DNA from: Symsagittifera roscoffensis
Taxonomy: Eukaryota; Xenacoelomorpha; Acoela; Convolutidae
Length of the DNA stretch: 64,000 nucleotides
Assembly (NCBI RefSeq): GCF_963678635.1
Contig: NC_087062.1
Location: 58,296,129-58,360,128, forward strand
Direction: 5' to 3'
In this document: positions 11,895 through 21,812 of the stretch, piece by piece
Layout of the letters: the number at the start of each line of letters is the position of its first letter
Position numbering within the stretch: position 1 is the first letter of the stretch
Notes under the pieces: model-generated
What the model was told of the DNA's origin: nothing
Seen by the model: the letters and a program-made list of their open reading frames with translations, nothing else
The model's database searches: none
Translations under genes and position numbers: made by a program

Positions 11895-14250
11895 AGACAC
11901 TTGTCAACAGTCTTGGGACAGTACCAGAGAAGTCTTGGGAAAGTGCCAAGGAAGTCTTGGGACAGTGCCAAAGAAGTCTTGGGACAGCGCCAAAGAAGTC
12001 TTGGGACAGTGCAGTCTGGGGACAGTCTTGGGACAGTGCAGTCCTGGGACAGTCTTGGACCAGAGCAGTCTTGGTACAGTCTTGGGACAGTACAGCCTTG
12101 AGTTAAGAAAACTCGAGAAAACTTCCTGGCACGCTCTCCGAACGAGGCTTAGCTAACCGAGTAAAGGGGGGCAACTAGGGGGACAAAAACACGAGCAAAA
12201 AGACAAAAAGCGAAACAAAAACCAAAAAAGAATAGAAAAAGGAACAAAAACCATAAAACGAAAAAAGACAGTGACTTTGACACCAGATTAGTTGGATCAA
12301 ACCTTTATATTAATTAAATAGTATACCCATACTGTTTTACAAGTTCGATCGTTTCGATCAACCTAGCAATTTAACCCAGTAACCTCAATAAAGTGCCCGA
12401 GTGTGGGGCGTTGTCAAGGGTTTTCAGATAGCTTGGAACTTAGCTGGACAACAAGGAGACTTGACTGGAAGAGGTGACCAGCCGAGTGGGAAAGTGGTTC
12501 AGGAGCACTAAAGCTGAACCAATAGGAGACTTGACTGGAAGAGGTGACCAGCCGAGTGGGAAAGTGGTTCAGGAGCACTTGAGCTGAACCAATAGGAGAC
12601 TGGACTGGAAGAGGTGACCAGTCGAGTGGGAAAGTAGCCAAGAAGGATTTGGCAGTTCTCGAGTTCTCAAGTTGGGCAGAACGGGTATCGTTAAAATCCA
12701 CATAACATTATAGGAGATAAGTGTAAAATTGGATAAGCGAAATCCCCCGGTTTTGAGGAACGTTTTTACTTGAGCAGGCCTGGAGACAGGTCTACGGTTT
12801 TCTCTTGAGAGGTTTAGCACCCGGCACTGAAGGTAATTTTAGGCTTAAGAAGGGGGGCTAAAAAAGGGGGGAGGTTAGAAGGGGGGCTGGTTAGGTTAGA
12901 GGTTGGCGGTTGCAAATTGTAAAAAAGGGGGAAACTAGAGTAACTAATTAATCGACATCGTTGATTTAGTTACATTAGTCATTAACACGCGTTGGTAATA
13001 ATAGGTGGATATCAAAATTTAAACTCGAGTTAAGGCAGCTACCCTGGTCGGATTGGTAAGGGGAACGGACATAGACAATTCTGGTGATACCCAATAAGAT
13101 TATTAGTTGGGGGGAGGAAAACGCGTGGCAATTAGGTACCAGACAATTTTTTTTCGACAAAAGGTAGACATTTGTCACCTTTGAATTTTAGGTGGGTTCA
13201 TCTATCTGTTTTTATTACTTTTTCTGGCTTAGAATTTTTGTTGCATTTTGGTGAGGATTTGTGTTTAGTTTTTACACGAACAGGTGATCACAAGATACCT
13301 GCGCACAGGTTTTGGTTTCAAATTGCTTGGAACATTGAAAAAGAGGTAACTAAAAAAAAAAAAAAAGGGGGTCAGCATTTGGCCTTTAAGAGAGGGTTTT
13401 TGGCAAAATTTTACTAGAGCTTGAGTGGTGGTACAAGGTACAGTGAATCAAGAAGTCCCCATAACGAAGAAGAAAGAGGTCCCACCGCTCAGACACTTGT
13501 CAACAGTCTTGGGACAGTACCAGAGAAGTCTTGGGACAGTGCCAAGGAAGTCTTGGGACAGTGCCAAAGAAGTCTTGGGACAGCGCCAAAGAAGTCTTGG
13601 GACAGTGCAGTCTGGGGACAGTCTTGGGACAGTGCAGTCCTGGGACAGTCTTGGACCAGAGCAGTCTTGGGACAGTACAGCCTTGAACAGTACAGTCTTG
13701 GGACGGTACGGTCTTGGGACAGTGGTCTAGGGACAGTGGTCTTGGGACAGTGGTCTTGGGACACTAGCCTTGGGACAGTAGTCTTGGGACAGTAGTCTTG
13801 GGACAGTGATCTTGGGACAGTGGTCTTGGGACAGGGGTCTTGGGACAGTGGTCTTGGGACAGTGGTCTTGGGACACTAGCCTTGGGACAGTGGTCTTGGG
13901 ATAGTGGTCTTGGGACAGTGGTCTTGGGACACTAGCCTTGGGACACTAGCCTTGGGACAGTAGTCTTGGGACACTAGCCTTGGGACAGTAGTCTTGGGAC
14001 AGTGGTCTTGGGACACTAGCCTTGGGACAGTAGCTTGGGACAGTAGTCTTGGGACACTAGCCTTGGGACAGTAGTCTTGGGACAGTAGTCTTGGGACAGT
14101 AGTCTTGGGACACTAACCTTGGGGCAGTACTCTTGGGACAGTCCTGGGACAGTGGTCCTGGGATAGTACTCTCAGAACAGTCTTGGGACAGTGGAAAGAA
14201 GCCTGGGACGGTACAAAGAAGAGTAGGGACGGTAACTGGAAGTCTTGGGA
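11895..14250 (+). repeat. CTTGGGACAGT minisatellite in the element 1 leader
   Basis: From about 11910 the motif GTCTTGGGACAGTGCCAAAGAA repeats with a period near 22. The main block, 13680-14150, repeats at 14 bases (CTTGGGACAGTGGT and variants CTTGGGACAGTAGT and CTTGGGACACTAGC). Variants are mixed rather than blocked, suggesting repeated slippage or unequal exchange. It lies just upstream of the first gag-region start codon (14507). Long frames through it on both strands exist only because of the repeat. Confidence 0.93.
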
Positions 14251-14506
14251 CGGTATAAAAATTGAAGTAAAATTACAATAAGTGTTTTAAGACAGAATTA
14301 AAACAGAACAAGACTAGTCGGAACTCGGTACGGTTGTAACCACAATTAAAGAAAGTTTCTCGAAAAGTTTTGAAAGAGAACTGGGAACATCGTTTTTATC
14401 ACGTTGTATATTTCCTTTTAAGAATTTTTCCACAAAAGATTTTATTCTTAGAATAGAATTGTGTATATAATAATATTGTAAATAAGAGCAATTGTAAATA
14501 GAAATA

Positions 14507-15022
14507 ATGAGACGGAGTAGGGTACCGGTGCTCGAAAAAAGGTCAACTGGATCAAACACGAAATATAACTCGTCGCTGCGCGGAACGACATCAATGGGCC
14601 CAAGGAAGACAAAAGATAACTTTTCAGTTAGTATGGTCAGCACGAGGAGTGGTACTGAGAACAAGACGAGAGAAGGTGCTAAGGACAAACAGGTGGAGCC
14701 CACAATTGAAATCGATCTAGAGACATCAGACCAGAGCGTAGATGAAGTGGAGAAGAAGACAACGGAATCCACACCGATGCCCCATATGGAAGATCAAAAT
14801 CCAAAAACCGTGGAGTTTTTGCCGATAGACGCGTTGGAAGACACAACAGGCAATACCCGAGAAACGGTGAAAGACGACTCTCAAGTAAAGAAGACATCTT
14901 TTACAGAAAAGTTGGCGATGATGGTCGGAATGAAATCGAGAGACAACACGGCCGAAGAATCAAAAACTGAAAGAGCACGAACATTTGGGACAGTGAGCAC
15001 GAAGGCGACAGAAGCGACCTAA
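14507..15022 (+). CDS. gag: Gag N-terminal frame, element 1
   Basis: An acidic, Ser/Thr-rich 171-codon frame with no domain I recognise. It starts at the first good ATG after the minisatellite leader. It sits directly upstream of the main gag frame and overlaps its open region, 14971-15022, in a different phase (a shift of -1 would join them). The counterpart in element 2 (44119-44979, minus strand) is similarly polar. The most likely reading is that this is the N-terminal tail of Gag, separated either by a programmed shift or by an indel in this copy. I see no obvious slippery heptamer in the overlap, so an indel is the simpler explanation. Confidence 0.55.
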   Translation: MRRSRVPVLEKRSTGSNTKYNSSLRGTTSMGPRKTKDNFSVSMVSTRSGTENKTREGAKDKQVEPTIEIDLETSDQSVDEVEKKTTESTPMPHMEDQNPKTVEFLPIDALEDTTGNTRETVKDDSQVKKTSFTEKLAMMVGMKSRDNTAEESKTERARTFGTVSTKATEAT

Positions 15023-18000
15023 AGGAAGAACAAGCTAGAACAGGAGCGACAGCCGAAAACAAGACAACTGCTGATCATGAAACAGCTACTCTTGAGCTTG
15101 GCGACCTGATGACAAAACTAAATCAGATCGACAAGAAGCTAAAGTACAGTGAGGAAGATAGAGACTTAATAAGGAAAGAGTTGAAATACAACAAACACGA
15201 GTATCTGGATAGTTATTTTAACCTGGCTAAGGCGACAGACGAGAGACTCCAGCAGATGTCGGACAAGGTAGATGCCACCAATGAAGAACGAGACAAGAAC
15301 ATCGAAAAAGATATGCAACAGTTGAGAAACCGATATGATGATGTCAACAGCCAATTAGGTAGCCTGGAAAAGAGAATAGACACAATGAACAGGAATAAGG
15401 CCGAAAGTTCGTGTGCAATACAGGCGAAATTGGATGCAATCTTGAGAAATTCTACCTCACAAGAAAGACCGGCAGCGGATCGCACGCAAGGCACCAGAGT
15501 TGACTTTGTAGAACCACAAAGGAACAAACGGCAATCGACACCGTTGCCTTTAACCCGGGATGCGGTAAGCACAGCACCAACGGCTGCAGAAACAATCATG
15601 AAAAATGGAACATCAAACACAATGAGTGGTCCGGGGGACTCAACAGCTAACAGCAACGCAGGTCCGGATGCCATGACGTGGGCAAGCACTTGGGAGATTA
15701 TGAACAGGACTCTAGAGGCCTTCGCCACGAGGAACACTGACTCGAGCGATAGGAGAGACGGAAAATCAAGAAAAACTTTCAAGAAGCCAAAAGAATTCAA
15801 AGACGACTCCGATGGATGCATTGACACCTGGGTGGAAGTGATGAGATTACACCTAGAGCAAGACAACTTAAATGATGAAAGGCAAGCATGCACAGCCATA
15901 CTCAGCAACTTGGAAGGCACGGCATTAAAATGCGTGGTTGCAAAGAAAGAAGAAGAACGCGATACCGCGGACAAAATCTTCGAAATATTGCTGAATCGAT
16001 TCGGGTCAGGCATGAAGGGTCACCAAGCGATGATGCGATTTGAAAAGAGAAGGCAGAGGGACGATGAGTCAATTGATCGGTTCCTAGATGACCTTGAGAG
16101 CTTGAGAAGAAGGAGTGACCCAGAGGAGTCGACAAACAGAAGAAACTTTAGCATTGCCTCGAAGTTCATTGATGGGGTAAAAAGTGATGACTTAAGAACA
16201 ATGTTAGCAACATACTACACATTGTCGAAAGACAGCGCACCGACCCCAGAAGAAATGAGACAGAAATCAAGGGAATACATGCTGATGAAGCCCAAGAAAT
16301 ACTCATATTTAGAAAACAGAAACACGCAAGGGGGAAGCCAACCTCAGAGGTCGTCATGGTACAAGCCTAGAGATGACATGGACAAGCGCAGATCATGCGC
16401 GAACTGCGGGTCGGCGGATCACCACGTGGCTGACTGCACAACATACAAACAAGGCATGAAGAGTCTAGGATACGCACCGGATGAGGAGGACATGAGCCAG
16501 ATGGAGGAACACGAGTACTATAGTGGCTTAATCATCAAGATAGGAGCGAGATGCTTCTTCTGTAACCAAGAAGGGCACTTCAGAATGGATTGTCCCTTGT
16601 TCTGGGAAGCGGTCAAGGACCAGAGTCACCCCAAACATAAGTTGGCATTAGCGGCGGTGCAGAATCAGCGGAATAGACAAAACGAGTTTGAATCTAGGAA
16701 CTTAGGAGCACCAAGCACGGAATTGCCGACGAAAACAGTGAAAGCTGTAACACATGTTAATGGTGCGATAGATTTCGCAGCCGGGAACTCTCTAGAGATA
16801 AACTATGAGAAAGCGGCGACGGAAGCAATTACCAAAGTGAAACAGGATCTGGCTGCGAAAGAAATAGAGCAACGACTAAAGCTGGAGCTCGAAAGACAGA
16901 ATTTCAACGAAGCATTAGCTGGATCAAAACCAACACCAGAGGCTGTACCGGGCTCGACAAAGACCGGGAATTGTAACACTGTAAAAATGGTGACGGGAAA
17001 GCCATTCGGCATATCGAAAATCGGGGCTAGAATAATGTCGATAATCACAGTGGGCGGCCACGAGGTAACCAGAAACTTGAGCGAACCGAGCGACCAGACA
17101 ATAATGCACATTGACGTGTACGCAGATTACTCGAGTTGTATAAGCCCACAAACGACTTCTAGAGCGTTGAGAGCACTACTCACGAGAGGGGGCAGCAAGT
17201 CGGTACGTGTTGATAACAGATATACTGAAGCTTATAGTCCACACGAGGTGATGCTAAATATAGATGGAATCAACATCTATACCAAGACAATGATAACATG
17301 TGACGAAGACCTAATTGGGCAAATCTACGTAGGGAAAAAAGAGTTGAAAGTGAGATCGATTGGACACTGCGCCATGCTTGAAGAAGATGCGATGCACATC
17401 GGGACGGAGGCAGATGTGACAGGGCACGTGCTAGACATAAGTGGCAAAAAGACTCAGTTACGTGGGTTACTTGATACGGGAGCAGTCTTGAGCGTCATAC
17501 CAATCGAAACTTGGGAATGGATGGGCTTTGACAAAGGTGATTTGATAGAATCGAGAATACGGCTGTCAGCTGCAAACAAAGGGGCACTTCGGCTGCTGGG
17601 CAGGACGCCGATAATAGCCCTCAATTTGGGGGAACGTAACCTGTGGATGAGCTTTCTCGTGGTAGAAAACCTAGATGAATCTGACCAATTCATTTTGGGC
17701 AGAGACTTCATCAGGAATTTCGACGTAACGATTGATCTAAATAACGCAATGTTCAGGATACGGAACCCGGATAGGAGGTACGCAATCAAACCGGTAAATT
17801 TAATAATGGCAAATGAAACCAAAGCACCGGTATTCTTGAGTAGGAGGGTGAGGCTAAAGGCGAATGAAGCGGCAATCGTAGGCTTGAGGATGAAAAATTA
17901 CAATGAACTAAGTGACAACAAGCAAGTGTGTATAGTTCCGAATCCTAATAGTCAAAGTGCTGCTGTTTTAGGAAGATCCTTCTCGATAACGAAGAGCGGC

Positions 18001-18168
18001 CTCTGCGTCAGTGTCTTGTTGAATATTCTTGATATACCGATCACGATACAGAGAGGGAGGAAACCAGATATGCTTTACCGGTTAAAACCCGATATGAAAC
18101 AACGGAGAACTCAAAACAAAATGAAGTTGTTGATTGTCCCAATCATAGGGACAAAATTTGTATCTTGA
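14971..18168 (+). CDS. gag: Gag plus protease, element 1
   Basis: Open from 14971; the first ATG is at 15109, giving 1019 codons. Numbering from that ATG: residues 1-120 form a charged coiled-coil-like region; about 235-410 resemble a retrotransposon Gag core with an Arg/Glu-rich 'MMRFEKRRQRD' segment; two CCHC zinc knuckles lie at 430-443 (C-X2-C-X4-H-X4-C) and 482-495 (same spacing); and an aspartic protease has its active site D-T-G-A at 789-792, followed by a flap region and an ILGRDFI motif near 863-869. Gag and protease share a frame, and RT lies in another. The product would package RNA and process the polyprotein. This is the longest undamaged frame of the element. Confidence 0.9.
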   Translation, partial: KSTNIWDSEHEGDRSDLKEEQARTGATAENKTTADHETATLELGDLMTKLNQIDKKLKYSEEDRDLIRKELKYNKHEYLDSYFNLAKATDERLQQMSDKVDATNEERDKNIEKDMQQLRNRYDDVNSQLGSLEKRIDTMNRNKAESSCAIQAKLDAILRNSTSQERPAADRTQGTRVDFVEPQRNKRQSTPLPLTRDAVSTAPTAAETIMKNGTSNTMSGPGDSTANSNAGPDAMTWASTWEIMNRTLEAFATRNTDSSDRRDGKSRKTFKKPKEFKDDSDGCIDTWVEVMRLHLEQDNLNDERQACTAILSNLEGTALKCVVAKKEEERDTADKIFEILLNRFGSGMKGHQAMMRFEKRRQRDDESIDRFLDDLESLRRRSDPEESTNRRNFSIASKFIDGVKSDDLRTMLATYYTLSKDSAPTPEEMRQKSREYMLMKPKKYSYLENRNTQGGSQPQRSSWYKPRDDMDKRRSCANCGSADHHVADCTTYKQGMKSLGYAPDEEDMSQMEEHEYYSGLIIKIGARCFFCNQEGHFRMDCPLFWEAVKDQSHPKHKLALAAVQNQRNRQNEFESRNLGAPSTELPTKTVKAVTHVNGAIDFAAGNSLEINYEKAATEAITKVKQDLAAKEIEQRLKLELERQNFNEALAGSKPTPEAVPGSTKTGNCNTVKMVTGKPFGISKIGARIMSIITVGGHEVTRNLSEPSDQTIMHIDVYADYSSCISPQTTSRALRALLTRGGSKSVRVDNRYTEAYSPHEVMLNIDGINIYTKTMITCDEDLIGQIYVGKKELKVRSIGHCAMLEEDAMHIGTEADVTGHVLDISGKKTQLRGLLDTGAVLSVIPIETWEWMGFDKGDLIESRIRLSAANKGALRLLGRTPIIALNLGERNLWMSFLVVENLDESDQFILGRDFIRNFDVTIDLNNAMFRIRNPDRRYAIKPVNLIMANETKAPVFLSRRVRLKANEAAIVGLRMKNYNELSDNKQVCIVPNPNSQSAAVLGRSFSITKSGLCVSVLLNILDIPITIQRGRKPDMLYRLKPDMKQRRTQNKMKLLIVPIIGTKFVS

Positions 18169-18280
18169 GACGATTGCAGAAAATAAAAGATTCTTCAGGT
18201 CTTGTTAAATCACTTAAGTCAGAGACAGACGATGGGCTGTCGAGCTGTTCGAACTTCCAGAGCGGCCCACACTAGATGAA

Positions 18281-19324
18281 ATGCAAACTGATAAACCGGT
18301 TCTGCCGGAGATTGAACATTTGAGGGGCAAACTGAAAGATGAACAGCTCGAAGCCATCAAGGACGTACTAGAGCGGAACGAAGAAGTTTTTTCGAGGCAT
18401 AAAGCGGATATCGGGTGTTGTAATTTTGTTGAGCATGAAATAGAACTTGAGGAGAACGCGGTACCGCACAGGGAGGGGGCGAGGCGCATGACCCCACACA
18501 AATCGGATGCGTGTAGAAAAGAAATCGAGACGTTACTAGAGTATGACATGATAGAACCATCCAAGTCACCGTGGGCGTGTGGAGTAGTGATGGCCAAAAA
18601 GAAAGGCGACCAGTTGAGTTTTTGTTGTGACTTTCGATACCTGAACTCCGTCACGGTGAAGGATGCCTATCCCATACCTAGGATTGATGAGAGCCTCTCG
18701 AAGTTAGGTGATGCAAAATTTTTCACGACTCTTGATTTAGGCTCGGCCTTTTGGCAGGTACCACTAAGGAAGCAGGACAGGGACAAGACAGGGTTCGCCT
18801 GCGAGTTGGGTCTGTTTCAATGGAAACGGATGCCGTTTGGACTTTGCAACGCCACAGCCACGTTTCAGCGGTTGATGGCACACGCGCTGATAGGCGTGAC
18901 GAAGAAGTATGGCAATCTGGTAATGTGCTACGTGGATGACGTGGTAATAGCGACGCCCACATTGGAAGACCACATTGAGAGACTTGACGAAGTGTTCGCA
19001 TGCATGAAAAGGTCGGGGCTAAAGTGTAAACCATCAAAGTGCGAGATACTCAAGGACTCAATAAAATACTTGGGCAGGATGGTAGACAAGCACGGCATCA
19101 GACCTGATCCGGACGCCGTGGAAGTAGTCCTAACCTGGAAATCACCGAAGACAGAACACCAGTTGATGAGCTTCCTGGGTTTCGCTAACTATTATAGAGA
19201 GTTCATCAAAGGCTATGCGGACAAGGTATACCCGATGCAACAATTAATGAGACACAAGGGCAAGAAGTTCACGTGGAACAACGCAGCAGAAGAGTCATTC
19301 GAGAATAAAGAAAGAGCTATGTGA
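18281..19324 (+). pseudogene. pol: Reverse transcriptase domain, element 1 (frame broken at both ends)
   Basis: 347 codons of a Ty3/gypsy-type RT. It begins with the LPEIEHLRGK segment and a VPHREGARRM block, then LDLGSAFWQV (catalytic Asp), the LFQWKRMPFGLCNA block and the catalytic Y-V-D-D at residues 217-220. The thumb region GFANYYREFIKGYA follows. Similarity to element 2 shows that the true frame starts upstream, near 18200 (ETDDGLSSCSNF), so an indel lies near 18260. The frame ends early because one base is missing near 19306; RNase H continues in the next phase. The motifs are intact, but the polyprotein cannot be read through without correction. Confidence 0.9.
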
Positions 19325-19745
19325 GGCACCAGTACTGGGTATGCCGACTGAGAAAGGGATGTACGTGCTGGACACGGATGCGTCGGTAGTCGCGATTTCT
19401 GGAATTCTCCATCAAGAACAAGAATGGAATGGGAAGACAGTCTTGAGACCAATAGCGTACGGGAGCAAAGTCCTGAGTGACACGGAAATGAAGTACGGAA
19501 CACCGAAAGCAGAGATGTTCGCGGTGGTTACCTTTGTCGAGAAATACAGGGCATACCTGGGCAGTGAGCCATTCAAGTTGCGAGTCGACAATCGAGCACT
19601 GAGCTGGCTGAAAACGTACTCAATGGACCAAAGTTACATTGGGAGGTGGATAGTTCGCCTGGACGGATACAACATGATAATTGAGCATAGAACACGAGAT
19701 AAACATCAGAATGCCGACAGCTTGAGTAAGAAGACGGAGTTCTAA
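19311..19745 (+). pseudogene. pol: RNase H domain, element 1
   Basis: Continues the RT after the frameshift near 19306. LDTDAS holds the first catalytic Asp. It is followed by the AYGSKVLSDTEMKYGTPKAE block with the catalytic Glu, the FKLRVDNRALSWL segment with the next Asp, and the C-terminal HRTRDKHQNADSLSK block that ends Ty3/gypsy RNase H domains. A TAA at 19743-19745 interrupts it where element 2 reads Tyr. Beyond the stop the same phase continues into the spacer, so this is a nonsense mutation in a formerly continuous pol. Confidence 0.88.
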
Positions 19746-20603
19746 GAGAGACAAGAGCAAAGAGAGGCAGACAGACCTGAAATCAAAGATGGCTTCTCCT
19801 TCATGGACAAGGAAACGTACGACAGTCTTCCACTCACGAGATGGCTGGACAAATCAGGCAAACCGATTGAAGATCATCCTGAATTACCTAAAGAACCTCC
19901 AGAAAAGACCATCTTGAAGAAGAGCAGAAGGATTCCGATAGAAATAATACTAAAGTCGAAGATCGTGAGGGAGACGCTCAAGGCAAAAGGCTATGATCTT
20001 AACCAGGTAGAAGCAGGAACTGCACAGATAGATGATGACTTAATGAGGTTGCTCGAGAAACTATCAGATGAGAAGCCCGTGATCCAAGAGAAGGGTCAAG
20101 AGGAACCGGAAGTCACTATACTTCGGAGAAAAGAAACAGTGAACAATACTGACTCCTCAAGAGGAAGCGTCACTGATAGCAAAGATGTCGTGCGGTCACT
20201 AGTTGACAAAATCCCCGAAAACATTCTGGAGCAGACCAAGGTTAGGAAAAAGAAAGTGACGTTCAAAGAAGATACTGAACACCTGGGACTAGGTCAAGAG
20301 TCCGGGGAGTGTTCCATGTTTACGGAAGAAGAAACCGGAGAAGGAAAATTGTCCGGGGAGCGTGAAGAATGGGATGAAGACTCGGATGAGAGCAGCGAAA
20401 ACCAAGACAGTCTGTGCATGATATTGGCGGAAGAGAAGACAAGGCACCACGACAGGGAGTTACAGACGGATCCATCTTCAGGAACGTACAATCTGGACGT
20501 ACAGGAGATACGAGGTGGTGAAGAACTTGAGAAAATTGCGGTTTCAGGGAATTATTATGCAACTCAAACGTCAGAACGAATCTGGTGCCAGAAGATGATA
20601 TAA
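19746..20603 (+). pseudogene. Acidic spacer between RNase H and integrase, element 1
   Basis: A continuation of pol after the TAA at 19743. It begins with the KETYD-LTRWLDKSGKPI segment, which is conserved in element 2, then runs into about 200 residues rich in Glu, Ser and Lys with no domain I know. The equivalent region in element 2 (38388-39300) is diverged but similarly acidic and Ser-rich. Such a long disordered linker between RNase H and integrase is unusual for Ty3/gypsy pol and helps explain the size of the element. The frame ends at 20603 and integrase begins in another phase, so there is another indel close to 20585. Confidence 0.7.
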
Positions 20604-21410
20604 AAATCGTGAAAAAGATGATATGCGTGAAGCTGAGTGATGACATCCACAACCCTGGTGAGATGAATGGACAGATCATGGCGCTAAAGGAGCATGTCAA
20701 TGCAAGATATAGGCTGTCAGACCTAATAAGAGCCCAAAAGAATGACAAAATGACAAGTAACCTCTCCAAATGGATCCAGTCGGGGGTCAAGGAGAAGGGG
20801 GAACTCGAGGAAGACAGCTACAAGATCTTGAGCCAGTTCTACAAAGAGAAGAAAGACTTACTCTACCACACAGCTGATGGGGTGGTAGCATGCAAGAGGA
20901 AAGATGAGGAGAAGATATTACACAAACACAACCTCATCATACTGCCACAATTGTATCAAACGGAGGTGCTTTTCAGATCGCACGACCAGATGGGGCACCA
21001 GGGGATAGATAAAGTACAACAAAGGATACTTCACAGGTTTGATTGGCCAGGAATGAGAAAAGCTTGCGAGAGATGGGTGAATGCCTGCTTGGCATGCCTC
21101 CAGGTAAAAGACCCAAGGAAGATGAAGTTTCCCCTCAAGTCCGTCGAGAGCTCAGAGTTCAATGAAGTGGTGCAGATAGACCATCAAAAAATCTGCATGA
21201 CGGAGTCGGGATATAACCAGATACTGGTTATAATAGATCACTTCGCAAAGTTGGCGGAAGCGGTTCCGTGCCAGACAGCCTCGGCCGAGGAGACATGTGA
21301 TCATCTGATAACGCATTGGATATCGCGGTATGGTTGTCCAATGACTTTCCAGTCGGACAACGGCAAAGCTTTTGTGGGGGACTTGACAAAAAGAATTGAT
21401 GAGGAGATCG
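20585..21410 (+). pseudogene. pol: Integrase N-terminal and first core part, element 1
   Basis: Contains the HHCC zinc-binding region (SHDQMGHQG and, after WPGM, CLAC), then the catalytic core: the VVQIDHQKICM block with the first Asp and the MTFQSDNGKAF block with the second Asp. After about 21396 this phase loses similarity and the rest of the core is found in another frame, so a frameshift has split the integrase between the second Asp and the Glu. The codons to 21535 in this phase are therefore out of frame. Integrase inserts the cDNA into the host chromosome. Confidence 0.87.
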
Positions 21411-21812
21411 CACATTGCTCAAGCACACTCGACAACCTACCATCCACAGACCAACGAGTTGGTAGAGAGACAGAACAGGACACTGGTCAACATGTTAAGG
21501 GTGTACTGCTCAAGATACATGACGGACTGGGATGAATACCTGCCACAGGTAGTAGGGGCCTACAACAGTACACAGCACTCAACGACGGGCATCAGTCCCT
21601 TCATGATGTTGACGGGCAAGGAGAGAGCAATGCCTCTGACATTCTTTTACCCGGAATACGAGGGGAAAAGGACGTCGCCTCAGGCATACGTGAAAGAAGC
21701 GATCAAAAGACAACAGGAGCTAAACGAGCTATGCAGGAGGAACACGGCGCAAGCGCAAATGAGGCAACGCAGAAAATATGACGAAAAAATATTACAAGCA
21801 AAGCACCTATGA
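21396..21812 (+). pseudogene. pol: Integrase core end, element 1
   Basis: Carries the remainder of the core: the STTYHPQTNELVERQNRTL block with the catalytic Glu, then VGAYNSTQHSTTGISPF and MLTGKERAMPL, which are standard Ty3/gypsy integrase blocks. It then runs into a helical RQQELNELCRRN segment that normally precedes the C-terminal domain. The frame ends at 21812, and the C-terminal domain continues in a third phase from about 21780, so a second indel is present. Confidence 0.87.

Larger units (their letters stand above)
10484..13684 (+). repeat. Tandem duplication of about 1.6 kb in the element 1 leader
   Basis: The segment 10484-12102 is repeated at 12103-13684, starting with TTAAGAAAACTCGAG in both. 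The offset is 1619 bases at the start and falls to about 1596 near 11825, mostly because a 28-base A run at about 11740 is shorter in the second copy (about 13352). Each copy contains the 70 bp repeats, G-runs, an open segment starting at 11560 or 13172, and the beginning of the minisatellite. The copies differ at few sites, so the duplication is younger than the LTR divergence or has been homogenised. Confidence 0.93.

Noticed and set aside
13489..14150. CRISPR-like or coding interpretation of the CTTGGGACAGT array
   Set aside because: No unique spacers; the period is 14 bases with internal variants. Long frames on both strands result from the repeat.
15213..16013. 266-codon antisense frame inside gag (minus strand)
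   Set aside because: It is a shadow of the gag frame in a G+C-richer region, with no motif and no counterpart in element 2.
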